Positions 9,624-19,929 of a stretch of DNA of 64,000 nucleotides are shown here, in pieces. Under the pieces are notes generated by a model. It did not search any database, was not told where the DNA came from, and saw only the letters and a list, made by a program, of their open reading frames with translations. Both the position numbers and the translations under genes were made by a program. Source of the stretch: Acidobacteriota bacterium (GTDB taxonomy: Bacteria; Acidobacteriota; Terriglobia; Acidiferrales; UBA7541); assembly GCA_013289715.1 (NCBI GenBank), contig JABCZJ010000015.1, forward strand, positions 1-64,000, given 5' to 3'. How positions within the stretch are numbered: position 1 is the first letter of the stretch; each line of letters opens with the position of its first letter.

Positions 9624-12128
9624 ATGGAAAACCTGTTGCAGGACATTCGTTACGGACTACGAACGCTGGTGAAAAATCCCGGCTTCACGATCGTCGCGAT
9701 TCTGACGCTCGCGCTTGGCATCGGCGCGAACGCGGCGATCTTTTCGCTTACGGATCAGGTTCTGCTGCGTTTGCTTCCCGTCGAGCGGCCGCGCGAGCTC
9801 GTGGTGCTCACTTCTCCGGGAGTAAACCACGGGCGCGTTTGGAGCGACATTGACGGCGGGCCATCATTTTCCTATCCGATGTACAAGGATTTGCGCGATC
9901 GCAACGAAGTGTTCGCAGGCTTGCTCGCGCGTTATCACACGGAAGTGAATGTGGCGGGACAAGGACAGTCCCAACTAGGCGAGGCCGAGCTAGTCAGCGG
10001 AAATTATTTCCAGGTGCTGGGAGTGCGGCCGTTTCTCGGGCGAGTTTTCAGCGCGCAAGACGAAACCGCGCCCGGCGCGAATCCTGTGGCGGTGCTGAGC
10101 TTCGGATATTGGACCCGGCACTTCGGCAGCGATCCGAACATCTTGAATAAGCAGCTCGCCGCGAATGGGAATTCCCTGACGGTGGTGGGCGTGGCTCGCC
10201 CCGGTTTCAGTGGCGTGCAAGTGGGTCAAATCCCGGACCTGTTCATCCCTATCACCATGAAAGCGCAGATGACTCCGAATTGGGATGGGCTCGCGGATCG
10301 CAACGATCATTGGGTCACGATGTTGGGCCGGCTGAAACCGGGAATGTCCGCAGAAAAAGCGCAAGCAGGGCTAGCCCCTTTGTACCGCTCATTAATGGAA
10401 GGCGACGCTACGGCTCTGAAGCTTTCCCCGCGCGACCGGCAACCATTTGTGAATCGCAAGCTGGTCCTTGACACCGGATCTCATGGCCGGCCGATCCTGC
10501 AGCACGACACCAAACAGCCGCTGCTGGTGCTGATGGCCATGGTGGGATTGGTGCTCTTGATCGCGTGCGCCAATCTGGCCGGCCTACTGATCGCGCGCGG
10601 GGAGGGGCGGCAGCGTGAAATCGCGTTGCGCCTGGCGTTGGGGGCAGGGCGGGTGCGGCTGGTGCGGCAGCTGATGACGGAAAGTTTGCTACTGGCGATC
10701 GCGGGAGGCGCGGCCGGATTGGCGCTGGCTTCCTGGACGCTCAGCGTGATCGTCAAATCGATTCCGGAAAACGAAGGCGCTGCGGGGCTCACGGCCCAGC
10801 TGGATTATCGCGTGCTGATTTTTGCCAGCGTGGTTTCGCTGGTCACGGGCGTGTTGTTTGGACTGGCCCCGGCAATTCGCGCCACGCACACGGATCTGCA
10901 GAGCGTCTTGAAGGACCAGGGAGTGAACGTATCGGGCGGAAAAGCCAACGTGCGCGTGCGCAAGTCGTTGATGGTTTCGCAAATTGCATTGACCGCGGTG
11001 TTGCTGGCCGCAGCTGGCCTCTTTGCGCACAGTTTGTTGAATCTGAAGACGCAGGACCTGGGCGTTCATCCGGACCACGTGCTGGAATTTTCGATCTCGC
11101 CAGAATTGAATCGCTATACCCCGGCGCAGACGATCGCGCTAGAGGACCGCATACGTAAAACCATGGAAGCGCTGCCGGGCGTGCGGTCCGTGAGCGCATC
11201 GGAAATACCGATGCTTGCGGATAGCAATTCGTCCGCCAACATTACCGTCCAGGGATACAACGCGCAGGAAGACGAAGAGATGGACGTGGACCAGAACTGG
11301 GTGGGTCCGAACTACCTGGCTACCATGGGAATTCCACTGCTGAACGGGCGGGAATTCTCCGAAGCTGATTCCAGCACGGCGCCCAAAGTTGCGATCATCA
11401 ACGAGGCGATGGCGCGCCGATACTTTGCAGGACGCAATCCTACCGGCATGCATTTCGGTTTCGGCGGAGGCAAGGACACCAAGCTTGACACGGAAATTGT
11501 AGGCGTCGTGAAGGACAGCAAGAATACCGACGTGAAGAAGTCCGCTCGCCCGTTTGTATTCTTGCCCTATGCGCAGAGTCCGCATGCTGGAAACGCGACA
11601 TTTTACGCGCGCACGAATCAGGATCCTATTGCGCTGACGGTCACGCTGCGCAACCTGATTCAAGGATTCGACAGCACCCTGCCAGTTTACGGCGTAAAAA
11701 CTTTGACGGCACAAGTGGACGAAATCATGTTCACCGACCGATTGGTTACGGTTTTCTCGTTGTGTCTCGGCTTGCTGGCATCCCTGCTCGCAGCGGTGGG
11801 TTTGTACGGCGTGATGGCTTACGTGGTGGCGCGCCGCACGCGTGAAATCGGAATTCGCATGGCGCTGGGAGCCACGCAGAAAAATGTGGCCTGGATGATT
11901 TTGCGCGAAATCATCGGGATGCTGGGCGCAGGCCTATGCATCGGACTGGTCGCGGCATACGGAATCGGAAGAGTGGTCGAATCGCTGCTGTTCGGCGTGA
12001 AAGCCGGCGATCCAGCTGTTTTCGTGATCGCCGCGGGATTGCTGGTCGTGGTTGCTCTGCTGGCCGGCTGGCTGCCGTCGCGCAAAGCTGCAAACGTGGA
12101 TCCCATGGTCGCGCTGCGCTACGAATGA
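9624..12128 (+). CDS. ADOP family duplicated permease, paralog 3 (divergent)
   Basis: This 834-residue permease is the most divergent member of the first array. The N-terminus (LLQDIRYGLRTL) and C-terminus (VDPMVALRYE) are typical. The first periplasmic domain is distinct (TSPGVNHGRVWSDIDGGPSF), the FtsX motif reads ACANLAGLLIARGEGRQ instead of the usual ANVANLLLAR, and the C-terminal pair of basic residues is SRKAANVDP rather than ARRAMRVDP. The second module begins near residue 443 and contains DEEMDVDQNWVGPNYLATMGIPLL. The ATG at 9624 has TTAGGAG upstream. The divergence points to an older paralog, perhaps with a different substrate. Confidence 0.93.
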   Translation: MENLLQDIRYGLRTLVKNPGFTIVAILTLALGIGANAAIFSLTDQVLLRLLPVERPRELVVLTSPGVNHGRVWSDIDGGPSFSYPMYKDLRDRNEVFAGLLARYHTEVNVAGQGQSQLGEAELVSGNYFQVLGVRPFLGRVFSAQDETAPGANPVAVLSFGYWTRHFGSDPNILNKQLAANGNSLTVVGVARPGFSGVQVGQIPDLFIPITMKAQMTPNWDGLADRNDHWVTMLGRLKPGMSAEKAQAGLAPLYRSLMEGDATALKLSPRDRQPFVNRKLVLDTGSHGRPILQHDTKQPLLVLMAMVGLVLLIACANLAGLLIARGEGRQREIALRLALGAGRVRLVRQLMTESLLLAIAGGAAGLALASWTLSVIVKSIPENEGAAGLTAQLDYRVLIFASVVSLVTGVLFGLAPAIRATHTDLQSVLKDQGVNVSGGKANVRVRKSLMVSQIALTAVLLAAAGLFAHSLLNLKTQDLGVHPDHVLEFSISPELNRYTPAQTIALEDRIRKTMEALPGVRSVSASEIPMLADSNSSANITVQGYNAQEDEEMDVDQNWVGPNYLATMGIPLLNGREFSEADSSTAPKVAIINEAMARRYFAGRNPTGMHFGFGGGKDTKLDTEIVGVVKDSKNTDVKKSARPFVFLPYAQSPHAGNATFYARTNQDPIALTVTLRNLIQGFDSTLPVYGVKTLTAQVDEIMFTDRLVTVFSLCLGLLASLLAAVGLYGVMAYVVARRTREIGIRMALGATQKNVAWMILREIIGMLGAGLCIGLVAAYGIGRVVESLLFGVKAGDPAVFVIAAGLLVVVALLAGWLPSRKAANVDPMVALRYE

Positions 12129-12214
12129 GTCGTGACGCGCGGTTATACAAACGTGAAAACGTCGCCTGCGAAATATTGCAGCGCGTTTGACGAAGCGGTT
12201 GCTGAGGTACGCGG

Positions 12215-14665
12215 ATGGAAGCGCTGCTACAAGATTTGAAATACGCTGTTCGGACGCTCGCGAAAAATCGCAGCTTCACGATCGTTGCGGTGTTGACGCT
12301 GGCGCTCGGAATTGGTGCGAATACCGCGCTTTTTTCGGTGGCGAATGGCGTCCTTCTGAACCCGCTCCCTTTTCCGGCGCCGAACCAGCTGGTGGCCCTG
12401 TATGAAAAGCGGGTTAGCTTCGCACGCGCGTCGATTTCCTATCCGAATTTTCTCGACTGGCGGCAGGACAACCGCAGTTTCGCTGCGATGGCTGCGTTTC
12501 GCCAGGACGATTTCAATCTCACAGGCACCGGCGAAGCCGAACATATCCGCGGCGAGATGGTCTCCGCCGATTTCTTTGCGACGCTGGGCGTGAAACTGGT
12601 AGCAGGCCGCTTCTTCACCCCGGACGAGGACCGCATCGGCGGCGCGCCTGTCGCGCTGATCAGCGCAGGCTTGTGGACGCGCAAATTCGGCGCTGCGCCG
12701 AACCTCGTCGGCCAGAGAATCACGCTCAACGGCACCGACTACACGATTATTGGCGTGGTTCCGGCCGGTTTCCACCTGCGATTGAATGGTTTCGCGGAAA
12801 ATAGCGACGCTTATATCCCCATCGGCCAATGGACCGACGTGGTTTTCCCCGATCGCTCGGCTGGCCTGGGGATGAAAGCGATCGGCAGGCTAAAGCCGGG
12901 CGTTACGGTGGAGCAGGCTCGCGCCGAAATGAATTCCATTGCGAGCCAGCTCGCTGAGGCTTACCCGGTCGCGGATCAGGATTCGGGCATCACGGTGATG
13001 CCGCTCAAGCAAAGCATGGTGGGCGAGATCGAGCCATTTCTTTTCGTGCTGCTCGCAGCTGTTGGCTTCGTCCTGCTCATCGCCTGCGTCAACGTCGCCA
13101 ATCTGGTTCTGGCCCGCTCCACGGGCCGTGCTCGTGAATTCGCGATACGCGCGGCTCTGGGCGCAAGCCGAGGGCGCGTGCTGCGTCAACTGCTGACCGA
13201 AAGCATGCTTATCGCGCTGGCTGGTGGCGCACTCGGATTGCTACTCGCGGCATGGGGAACGCAGGGGATTCTTAGTCTGGTTTCGGACACGCTGCCCCGC
13301 GCCCAGGAGGTGCGGGTTGATGGCCGCGTGCTTTTCTTCACGCTCGGGATTTCGCTGCTATCGGCAATTCTCTGCGGGCTCGTGCCCGCACTGAGAGCTG
13401 CGCGACTCGATGTGCAAGCGACATTAAAAGAGGGTGGCCGCGGTACCAGCGGCGCGCGCCACAGAGCGCAAGGCGTCTTTGTAGTGGCGGAAATGGCCAT
13501 GGCACTGGTGCTTCTGGTCGGCGCGGGGCTGATGCTTCGTAGCTTGTCGCGGCTCTGGAGCGTAAACCCGGGATTCGACCCTCATCAGGTGTTGATGTTC
13601 TACGTGGCTCTTCCACCGTCGATGGACTCGGCAACACCGGCCGCGACGCGGGCGTCGCTTCTGCAACTGCATGAGAGGCTGAGTTCGATTCCGGGAGTTC
13701 AGTCGGTCTCGCTGCTGCGCGGCTCGCTGCCCATGTGGGACGATTCCGAGGATCCATTCTGGATTGCCGGCCGTCCGAAGCCGCTCAGTGACAACGATAA
13801 GTACTGGTCCATCTGGTCCGAAGTTGAGCCTGATTATTTGAAGGTGATGGGGATCCCGCTGGTGCGCGGCCGGTTCTTCACTCCTGTAGACACGGAAAGT
13901 TCGCCGCGTGTTGCAGTGATCGATGAGGAGTTCGCCCGGAAATATTTCCCCGGCGAAGATCCCATTGGGAAAGTCTTTATCGACGATTATGTGGACCCAG
14001 CCACAATTGTCGGCGTGGTAGGCCACGTGAAGCAATGGGGCCTGGACGACAAACTCGCGATGCATGCCGAATTTTATCTTCCCTTCAGGCAGATTCCGGA
14101 CAAGTACATGTCGCGCGCGAATCGCAGCACTACACTGGTGCTGCGAACGACGGTTGCGCCGCTCTCTCTCACCGAGAGTATCCGGCACGAGATCCAGCAA
14201 ATGAACAGCGAAGAGGTGATGTTCAGTCCCGCAACCATGGACGATATCGTCTACAACCGGTCGATCCTAGCACAGCGCTTCTCGATGGTCCTGTTGGGTG
14301 CGTTCGCGGCGGTGGCGTTGCTGCTGGCAAGCGTGGGAATTTACGGCGTGGTTTCCTACATCGTGGTGCAGCGGACGCACGAGATCGGTATTCGGGTCGC
14401 GCTCGGCGCGAAGCAGAGCGACGTAATGCGCTGGGTGCTCGGCGCAGGCGCGCGCATGGCACTGCTCGGAGTGGGAATCGGAATTGCAGCGGCGCTTGCG
14501 CTTACGCGTCTTATGACCAATTTGCTGTACGGCATAAGTGCCGCGGATCCCATCACCTTCGTCGGCGTGGCGGCGCTATTGACCCTCGTAGCGTTCGCCG
14601 CCTGTTACATTCCGGCTCGGCGCGCGATGCGCGTGGATCCCATGGTGGCATTGCGGCACGAATGA
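12215..14665 (+). CDS. ADOP family duplicated permease, paralog 4
   Basis: This 816-residue permease is a close sister of paralog 1. Both first periplasmic domains contain SISYPNF-DW, DDF-(I/L)TG(S/T)GEAE and GLW-RKFG, and both linkers carry RHRAQGVFVV before the second module (about residue 415). The second periplasmic domain has VVGHVKQWGLD in both. Its C-terminus is VALRHE, one residue off the usual VALRYE. The ATG at 12215 follows TGAGGT. An 86-bp spacer without the seven-base repeat separates it from paralog 3. A duplication within the array is the simplest explanation, although the two are no longer adjacent. Confidence 0.93.
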   Translation: MEALLQDLKYAVRTLAKNRSFTIVAVLTLALGIGANTALFSVANGVLLNPLPFPAPNQLVALYEKRVSFARASISYPNFLDWRQDNRSFAAMAAFRQDDFNLTGTGEAEHIRGEMVSADFFATLGVKLVAGRFFTPDEDRIGGAPVALISAGLWTRKFGAAPNLVGQRITLNGTDYTIIGVVPAGFHLRLNGFAENSDAYIPIGQWTDVVFPDRSAGLGMKAIGRLKPGVTVEQARAEMNSIASQLAEAYPVADQDSGITVMPLKQSMVGEIEPFLFVLLAAVGFVLLIACVNVANLVLARSTGRAREFAIRAALGASRGRVLRQLLTESMLIALAGGALGLLLAAWGTQGILSLVSDTLPRAQEVRVDGRVLFFTLGISLLSAILCGLVPALRAARLDVQATLKEGGRGTSGARHRAQGVFVVAEMAMALVLLVGAGLMLRSLSRLWSVNPGFDPHQVLMFYVALPPSMDSATPAATRASLLQLHERLSSIPGVQSVSLLRGSLPMWDDSEDPFWIAGRPKPLSDNDKYWSIWSEVEPDYLKVMGIPLVRGRFFTPVDTESSPRVAVIDEEFARKYFPGEDPIGKVFIDDYVDPATIVGVVGHVKQWGLDDKLAMHAEFYLPFRQIPDKYMSRANRSTTLVLRTTVAPLSLTESIRHEIQQMNSEEVMFSPATMDDIVYNRSILAQRFSMVLLGAFAAVALLLASVGIYGVVSYIVVQRTHEIGIRVALGAKQSDVMRWVLGAGARMALLGVGIGIAAALALTRLMTNLLYGISAADPITFVGVAALLTLVAFAACYIPARRAMRVDPMVALRHE

Positions 14666-14827
14666 GCGCGCCCCATGGAACTTGCGCGGCTGAAATAACG
14701 TATCTGTCGTGGAAGGCGCGGCCACCAGATCACCCATGAATCGTTTTGAGCCGATCGGCGTCGGGTTCCACAGAAGGGTCGAGCACCGCGCGCCTGGAAA
14801 CGCTGCTGCTAGATTACGGAGCTGACA

Positions 14828-17287
14828 ATGGAAACTCTACTGCAAGACATTCGATACGGCGCGCGCATGCTCATGAAAAATCCCGGCTTTATGATCGTCG
14901 CCGTCATCACCCTGGCGCTGGGCATTGGCGCGAACACCGCCATTTTCAGCATGGTGGATGCGTTTCTGCTGCGGCCGCTCCCCGTGGCGGAACCAGCACA
15001 GATCACCGTGCTGGCGTTCCAGCAGAAACAAGGAAATTTCCTGACGCAATTCTCGATTGCGGATTATCGCGATATCCAAAACCAAACGAAAGAAGTGTTT
15101 TCGGATGTTTTCGCTTGGCAGTTCGGCCTGGATGGCCTGAGCGTAGACGGCAAAGCCGATCGCATCATGACCAACTACGTAACTGGAAATTATTTTTCCG
15201 CGCTGGGCCTCAAGCCGGCGCTGGGCCGGTTCATTCTGCCTGCGGAAGGCGATGTGCTGGGCGCGGATCCTGTGATGGTCCTCGGTTATTCCTACTGGCA
15301 GACGCGTTTCGGTGGCGATCCGGGAATTGTGGGGCGAAAAGTTTCCGTCGACGGCAAGCCGATCACCATCGTGGGCGTCGCCCCTAAAGGCTTTGTCGGA
15401 GTCTATCCAATTCTGAGCGTGCAAGGTTATTTGCCGATGGGCATGGCAATCATTGCGGGCAATCCGAGCGATTTCATGACCAACCGCCAGATTCGCAATG
15501 TTCCGATTCTAGCGCGACTCCGGCCAGGCGTAAGCGTGCAGCAGGCGCAGGCCGTTTTGACCGTGGTATCCCGGAGACTGGCTCAGGAATATCCCGATGC
15601 GCACAAAGAACTCGACGTGCGGGTCTTTCCAGAACTTCGCGCGCGGCCGAATCCTGATCCCAATAACACGGTGATGGTAGTGGGAGGCCTTTTTCTAGGC
15701 TTGGCCGTGATGGTGTTGCTCCTTGCGTGCGTCAACGTGGCCAATATTCTGCTGGTGCGCTCTACCGTGCGTGAACGCGAAATGGCGATTCGCGCCGCCT
15801 TGGGCGCCGCACGAATCCGGCTGATTCGTCAGTTGCTTACCGAAAGTGTTTTACTGGCACTGCTGGGCGGCGTGGCCGGAGTTCTTCTGGGCTATTGGGG
15901 CAGCTCGGCGCTCAGTTCGATAAACGTGCAAACGGATCTTCCCGTTCATTTTGATTTCGGTTTTGATTGGCGCGTTTTTGGTTTCGCCACCGCGGCGGCA
16001 TTCGTCACCGGAATTATCGTGGGCATCGTGCCCGCGGTGCGCGCCTCGCGTGGAAATTTGAGCGCGATTCTGCACGAAGGCGGGCGCGGAGTGGTGGGCG
16101 GAAAGAATCGGCTGCGCAGTACGCTGGTGGTGGTGCAGGTGGCGGGTTCGCTGATGCTGCTCATCATCGCCGGACTATTCACGCGCAGTCTGGCACAGGC
16201 GCAACGAACTGACCTCGGCTTCAGACCCGATCACGTCCTGAACCTGATCATGGATCCCAACGAAATCGGATACAACCAGGCGCAAACGAGGGATTTTTAC
16301 AAAGGTCTGTTGCAGCGCGTGCGCGCGCTTCCCGGAGTTGTATCGGCTTCGACCGCCAACGCTACTCCCATGGGTTACTACAACAATTTCGATTCACTCA
16401 CCATTGAAGGATACCAGCCGCCTCCCGGACAGTCCGCTCCGTCTTCCCTCTACAACACCGTTTCCACGGATTACTTCCAGACGATGGGAATTCCTCTGTT
16501 GCGCGGTCGAGTCTTCACGGAAGCGGACGACGAAAATACGCAATATGTGGCGATCGTCAGCGAAGCGATGGCCAAGCAGTATTGGGCGGAGAAAGATCCC
16601 ATGGGCCGGCAATTTAAAATGTCCACCGACCCGGCGCATTCGCTCGTGGTGATTGGCGTAGCCAAGGACATTCGCTTCAACGGCCTCACCGGGCCATTTA
16701 GTCCGATGTTCTACGCGCCGTTCCTGCAGCATCAAGCTGCAAATTCTCTCCAGACTTTGCAACTACGCACGGCTGGGACGCCGGAAATGATGATTCCGGA
16801 AACCGAGCACGTCATCGAATCGCTCGCGCCGCAGCTTCCGATTTTCGATGTGCAGACGATGTCGCAGGCGCTCAATACGCTGAACGGGCTGCTTTTTTAC
16901 AAAATCGGAGCGGTGCTGGCGGCGCTGCTTGGAATGCTGGGACTGATTCTGGCGATCGTTGGAGTTTACGGCGTGGTTTCTTACGCCGCGACTCAGAAAA
17001 CGCACGAAATCGGAGTGCGCATGGCGCTGGGTGCGCAGCCCGCCGACATTCTGAAAATGGTTTTTCGTGAAGGACTGCTGATCGTCGGCATTGGCCTGAT
17101 CGCGGGCATCGGCGGCGCGCTGGCTGCCGGCCAGGTCGTTGGCAGCTTTCTGACGGTCAGCGCTCGAGATCCGGTCACGTACGCGATCGTCACGGCAATT
17201 CTTTTGATTGTGGCGCTGAGCGCGTGCTTCATTCCAGCGCGGCGCGCGATGCGTGTGGATCCGATGGTCGCGCTGCGATACGAGTGA
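14828..17287 (+). CDS. ADOP family duplicated permease, paralog 5
   Basis: This 819-residue permease has two MacB-type modules (second module from about residue 428). Its first periplasmic domain (FLLRPLPV, then a VLA(I/F)QQK block and NYV(S/T)GN(F/Y)F(S/T)ALGL) resembles the isolated permease at 56074-58767 more than its neighbours in the array. Both also share the rare SLMLL/SFTLL second-module helix with a VVVQVAGS-type start. The ATG at 14828 follows CGGAGC. The 162-bp spacer before it holds no clear hairpin or gene. Confidence 0.93.
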   Translation: METLLQDIRYGARMLMKNPGFMIVAVITLALGIGANTAIFSMVDAFLLRPLPVAEPAQITVLAFQQKQGNFLTQFSIADYRDIQNQTKEVFSDVFAWQFGLDGLSVDGKADRIMTNYVTGNYFSALGLKPALGRFILPAEGDVLGADPVMVLGYSYWQTRFGGDPGIVGRKVSVDGKPITIVGVAPKGFVGVYPILSVQGYLPMGMAIIAGNPSDFMTNRQIRNVPILARLRPGVSVQQAQAVLTVVSRRLAQEYPDAHKELDVRVFPELRARPNPDPNNTVMVVGGLFLGLAVMVLLLACVNVANILLVRSTVREREMAIRAALGAARIRLIRQLLTESVLLALLGGVAGVLLGYWGSSALSSINVQTDLPVHFDFGFDWRVFGFATAAAFVTGIIVGIVPAVRASRGNLSAILHEGGRGVVGGKNRLRSTLVVVQVAGSLMLLIIAGLFTRSLAQAQRTDLGFRPDHVLNLIMDPNEIGYNQAQTRDFYKGLLQRVRALPGVVSASTANATPMGYYNNFDSLTIEGYQPPPGQSAPSSLYNTVSTDYFQTMGIPLLRGRVFTEADDENTQYVAIVSEAMAKQYWAEKDPMGRQFKMSTDPAHSLVVIGVAKDIRFNGLTGPFSPMFYAPFLQHQAANSLQTLQLRTAGTPEMMIPETEHVIESLAPQLPIFDVQTMSQALNTLNGLLFYKIGAVLAALLGMLGLILAIVGVYGVVSYAATQKTHEIGVRMALGAQPADILKMVFREGLLIVGIGLIAGIGGALAAGQVVGSFLTVSARDPVTYAIVTAILLIVALSACFIPARRAMRVDPMVALRYE

Positions 17288-17341
17288 GCCGTGACCGGTG
17301 ACGAGCGGAAGCTGCGTCGTTTCTCATCACTTGTCACTTCC
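17288..17341. repeat. Degenerate seven-base repeat spacer, third copy
   Basis: The spacer after paralog 5 contains GTGACCGGTGACGAGCGG and then TCATCACTTGTCACTTCC, the inverted form of the same unit. It matches the tracts after paralogs 1 and 2, all placed between a stop codon and the next ribosome site. Confidence 0.4.
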
Positions 17342-17354
17342 TTAGGGGGTTGCA

Positions 17355-19832
17355 ATGGGAACGTTGCTTCAGGACCTTCGCTACGGCATTCGCATGCTGG
17401 CGAAAAGCCCGGGCTTCACGGCGCTAGCGATCCTTACGCTGGCGCTCGGAATCGGCGCGAACACCGCGATTTTCTCGGTGATCAATTCAGTCTTGCTGCG
17501 CCCGCTGCCATTTCACGAGCCCGGACGCTTGGTGGCACTTTGGCAAACCGAAAGCGCGCCGGGCAACTTTCCGCTGACTGGACCCGATTATCTGGACTGG
17601 CAAGCACAGAGCCGCACCCTGGAAGCGACCAGCCTGTACTCCTGGGAACGGACGGCGAACGCCAGCGGTACCGGTCAGAGCGAAGCCGTTTCCGTGAGCA
17701 GCACTCAAGCCGATTTTTTCGCTCTCCTCGGCGTGCAACCAAGGATCGGGCGCACTTTCGATCCCGGCGAGGATCAGGCCGGAAAAAATCATGTGGCCAT
17801 TCTGAGCAACGCCTTCTGGCATCGGCAATTCGGTGGCCGCTCTGACGTCTTGGGCAAGACGATCGAGTTGAATGACGAATCCTACTCCGTCATCGGCGTC
17901 CTGCCCGCTTGGTTCAATTTTCAGCGCGCCTCGGAAATTTGGACTCCCATGGACATGACGCCCAAAGCGCTGGGTCCGCGCGGCGAGCATTCCTATCGCG
18001 CCATCGCCAGACTTAAACCGAATGTCACCGTAAGCCAGGCTCAGGCGGAACTCAACAGCATCACGAAGCAGGTGGCAAAACAAAACGGGGATAACGATAA
18101 GTACAACGGAGCCGTAGTCGTTTCGCTAACCGAGCAGCTAACCGGAAGTTCTCGGGAAAGTCTTTTCATCCTGCTCGGCGCCGTGGCGCTCGTGCTGCTG
18201 GTGGCCTGCGCCAACGTCGCGAACCTGATGCTGGCTCGCGCGACCAATCGTCAGCGTGAAATTGCCGTGCGCGCCGCTATGGGCGCTGGACGCTGGCGGT
18301 TGGCGCGCCAACTGCTCACCGAAAGCATTTTGCTTTCTCTGCTCGGTGCCGCAGTGGGGCTTGTGGGCGCGTTCTGGGCAGTATCGTTTCTGGAGTCGGC
18401 CGAATCACTTCCGATTCCCCGCGCCAATCCCATTCAAATTGACTTCACCGTGCTGCTGTTCACGATCGGCGTCAGCATGCTGGTTGGCGCGCTGTTCGGC
18501 CTGGCGCCTGCCACGCAGTCCTTCCGGGTGAACCTCAGCGAGGAGCTCAAATCCAGCGCCCAGGCCGTGGTAAGTCCGTCCGGTGCGCGCCGCCTGCTCC
18601 GCGACGCGTTGGTCGTCGGCGAAATCGCCGCCTCGCTGGCCTTGCTCATCGGCGCAGGATTGCTGCTGCGCAGTTTCTCGCGTTTGCGCAATTCAGGAAT
18701 TGGCGTGCAAGCGGATAACGTAATCACCATGGGAGTCAAGCTGCCCAACGCAAAATACAAAACGTTGCCGGCTCGCCGCCAGTTCTTTGACCAACTACTC
18801 GATCGCATTCAGCGCGAGCCGGGTGTTCAGGCCGCAGCAGCCTCGACGGAAATTCCTTTGGAAGGCGGCACGAACGGGTACGTCACGGTGGATGGCCAAA
18901 ACGATCCTGCGCTCGCGACCCAGCTCGTCGAATGGAACAACATCACGCCTGATTATTTTCGCGCGTTCGGCGTACCCGTTGTGCAAGGTCGCGTTTTCAC
19001 CGCCGAAGACCTGGAACGCACGGCTGTTGCGAATTTGAAACTGGATGATCTTTATAAGAATGATCCGAACCTGAAAACGTTGCCGCCGGAAATTGGATTT
19101 GTTGCCGTTATCAACCGCAAGATGGCGCAATTGTATTGGCCGAAACAGGATGCGCTCGGCAAAGTGTTTCACGCCGGCGGCGTTCCGGTCACCGTGGTCG
19201 GTGTTGTTGGCGATGTTAAGGAGTGGGACATACGCAAAGACGTGCCTCCCCAAGCGTATTTTCCGCTCACGGCGGCACTCGACAATGAAGGATATGGCGT
19301 GCAGCTGACGGTGAAGACCAGCGTCGCTCCGCGCAGCGTTTTGGCGGCGATTCGCGGTGACCTGAATGCCCTCGATGGTGGCTTGGCCGTATTCCGCCCA
19401 CGCAGCATGGATGAAGTCGTCGCCGACGCGATGCAGGACACTCGCGAGCAGACCATCTTGCTCGGCATTTTTGCCGCGCTCGCACTGTTGCTGGCATCCG
19501 TCGGAATTTACGGAGTGATGGCCTACGTTGTGACGCGACGCACGCACGAAATCGGCGTGCGCATGGCGCTGGGCGCGCAGCAGCACGACGTGTTGCGGCT
19601 GGTTCTCGGCGAAGGGTCGCGGCTCACTGCTAGCGGCGTCGCAATCGGCCTGGCGGCAGCGTTCGCTCTCACGCGATTGCTGCGCTCGCTGCTTTTCGGA
19701 GTCAGCGCCAGCGATCCGTTGACCTTCGCGGGAGTTTCCATTTTGCTTGCGCTCGTCGCGCTGGCAGCGTGCTACATCCCGGCGCGGCGCGCTGCACGTG
19801 TGGATCCGATGGTGGCTTTGCGCTACCAGTGA
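17355..19832 (+). CDS. ADOP family duplicated permease, paralog 6
   Basis: This 825-residue two-module permease has a second module starting near residue 413 (LVVGEIAASLALLIGAGLLLRSF). Its second periplasmic domain carries an insertion of roughly 20 residues (DLERTAVANLKLDDLYKNDP and onwards, near residues 550-575) that the other paralogs lack. The last residues are VALRYQ instead of VALRYE. The start ATG at 17355 follows TAGGGGG. The insertion lies in the part that in MacB contacts the adaptor or substrate, so it may alter partner or ligand choice; that is inference. Confidence 0.93.
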   Translation: MGTLLQDLRYGIRMLAKSPGFTALAILTLALGIGANTAIFSVINSVLLRPLPFHEPGRLVALWQTESAPGNFPLTGPDYLDWQAQSRTLEATSLYSWERTANASGTGQSEAVSVSSTQADFFALLGVQPRIGRTFDPGEDQAGKNHVAILSNAFWHRQFGGRSDVLGKTIELNDESYSVIGVLPAWFNFQRASEIWTPMDMTPKALGPRGEHSYRAIARLKPNVTVSQAQAELNSITKQVAKQNGDNDKYNGAVVVSLTEQLTGSSRESLFILLGAVALVLLVACANVANLMLARATNRQREIAVRAAMGAGRWRLARQLLTESILLSLLGAAVGLVGAFWAVSFLESAESLPIPRANPIQIDFTVLLFTIGVSMLVGALFGLAPATQSFRVNLSEELKSSAQAVVSPSGARRLLRDALVVGEIAASLALLIGAGLLLRSFSRLRNSGIGVQADNVITMGVKLPNAKYKTLPARRQFFDQLLDRIQREPGVQAAAASTEIPLEGGTNGYVTVDGQNDPALATQLVEWNNITPDYFRAFGVPVVQGRVFTAEDLERTAVANLKLDDLYKNDPNLKTLPPEIGFVAVINRKMAQLYWPKQDALGKVFHAGGVPVTVVGVVGDVKEWDIRKDVPPQAYFPLTAALDNEGYGVQLTVKTSVAPRSVLAAIRGDLNALDGGLAVFRPRSMDEVVADAMQDTREQTILLGIFAALALLLASVGIYGVMAYVVTRRTHEIGVRMALGAQQHDVLRLVLGEGSRLTASGVAIGLAAAFALTRLLRSLLFGVSASDPLTFAGVSILLALVALAACYIPARRAARVDPMVALRYQ

Positions 19833-19863
19833 TAAGCGACAAATGATGATGCAGCGCTCATCG

Positions 19864-19897
19864 TCATCCTGAGGGATCCAAGCGACCGAAGGATCTC
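19864..19897. repeat. REP-like dispersed element (GTCATCCTGAG type)
   Basis: GTCATCCTGAGGGATCC and, after AAGCGACCGAA, GGATCTC can fold through GATCC/GGATC. It looks like the short hairpin repeats of the 'GTCATCCTGAG...GAAGGATCT' type that occur in many copies in some genomes. Only one copy is in this window, so dispersal cannot be tested here. Confidence 0.4.
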
Positions 19898-19929
19898 TGT
19901 TTCGACGAAAGTTTACCAGGAGTCAAAGA

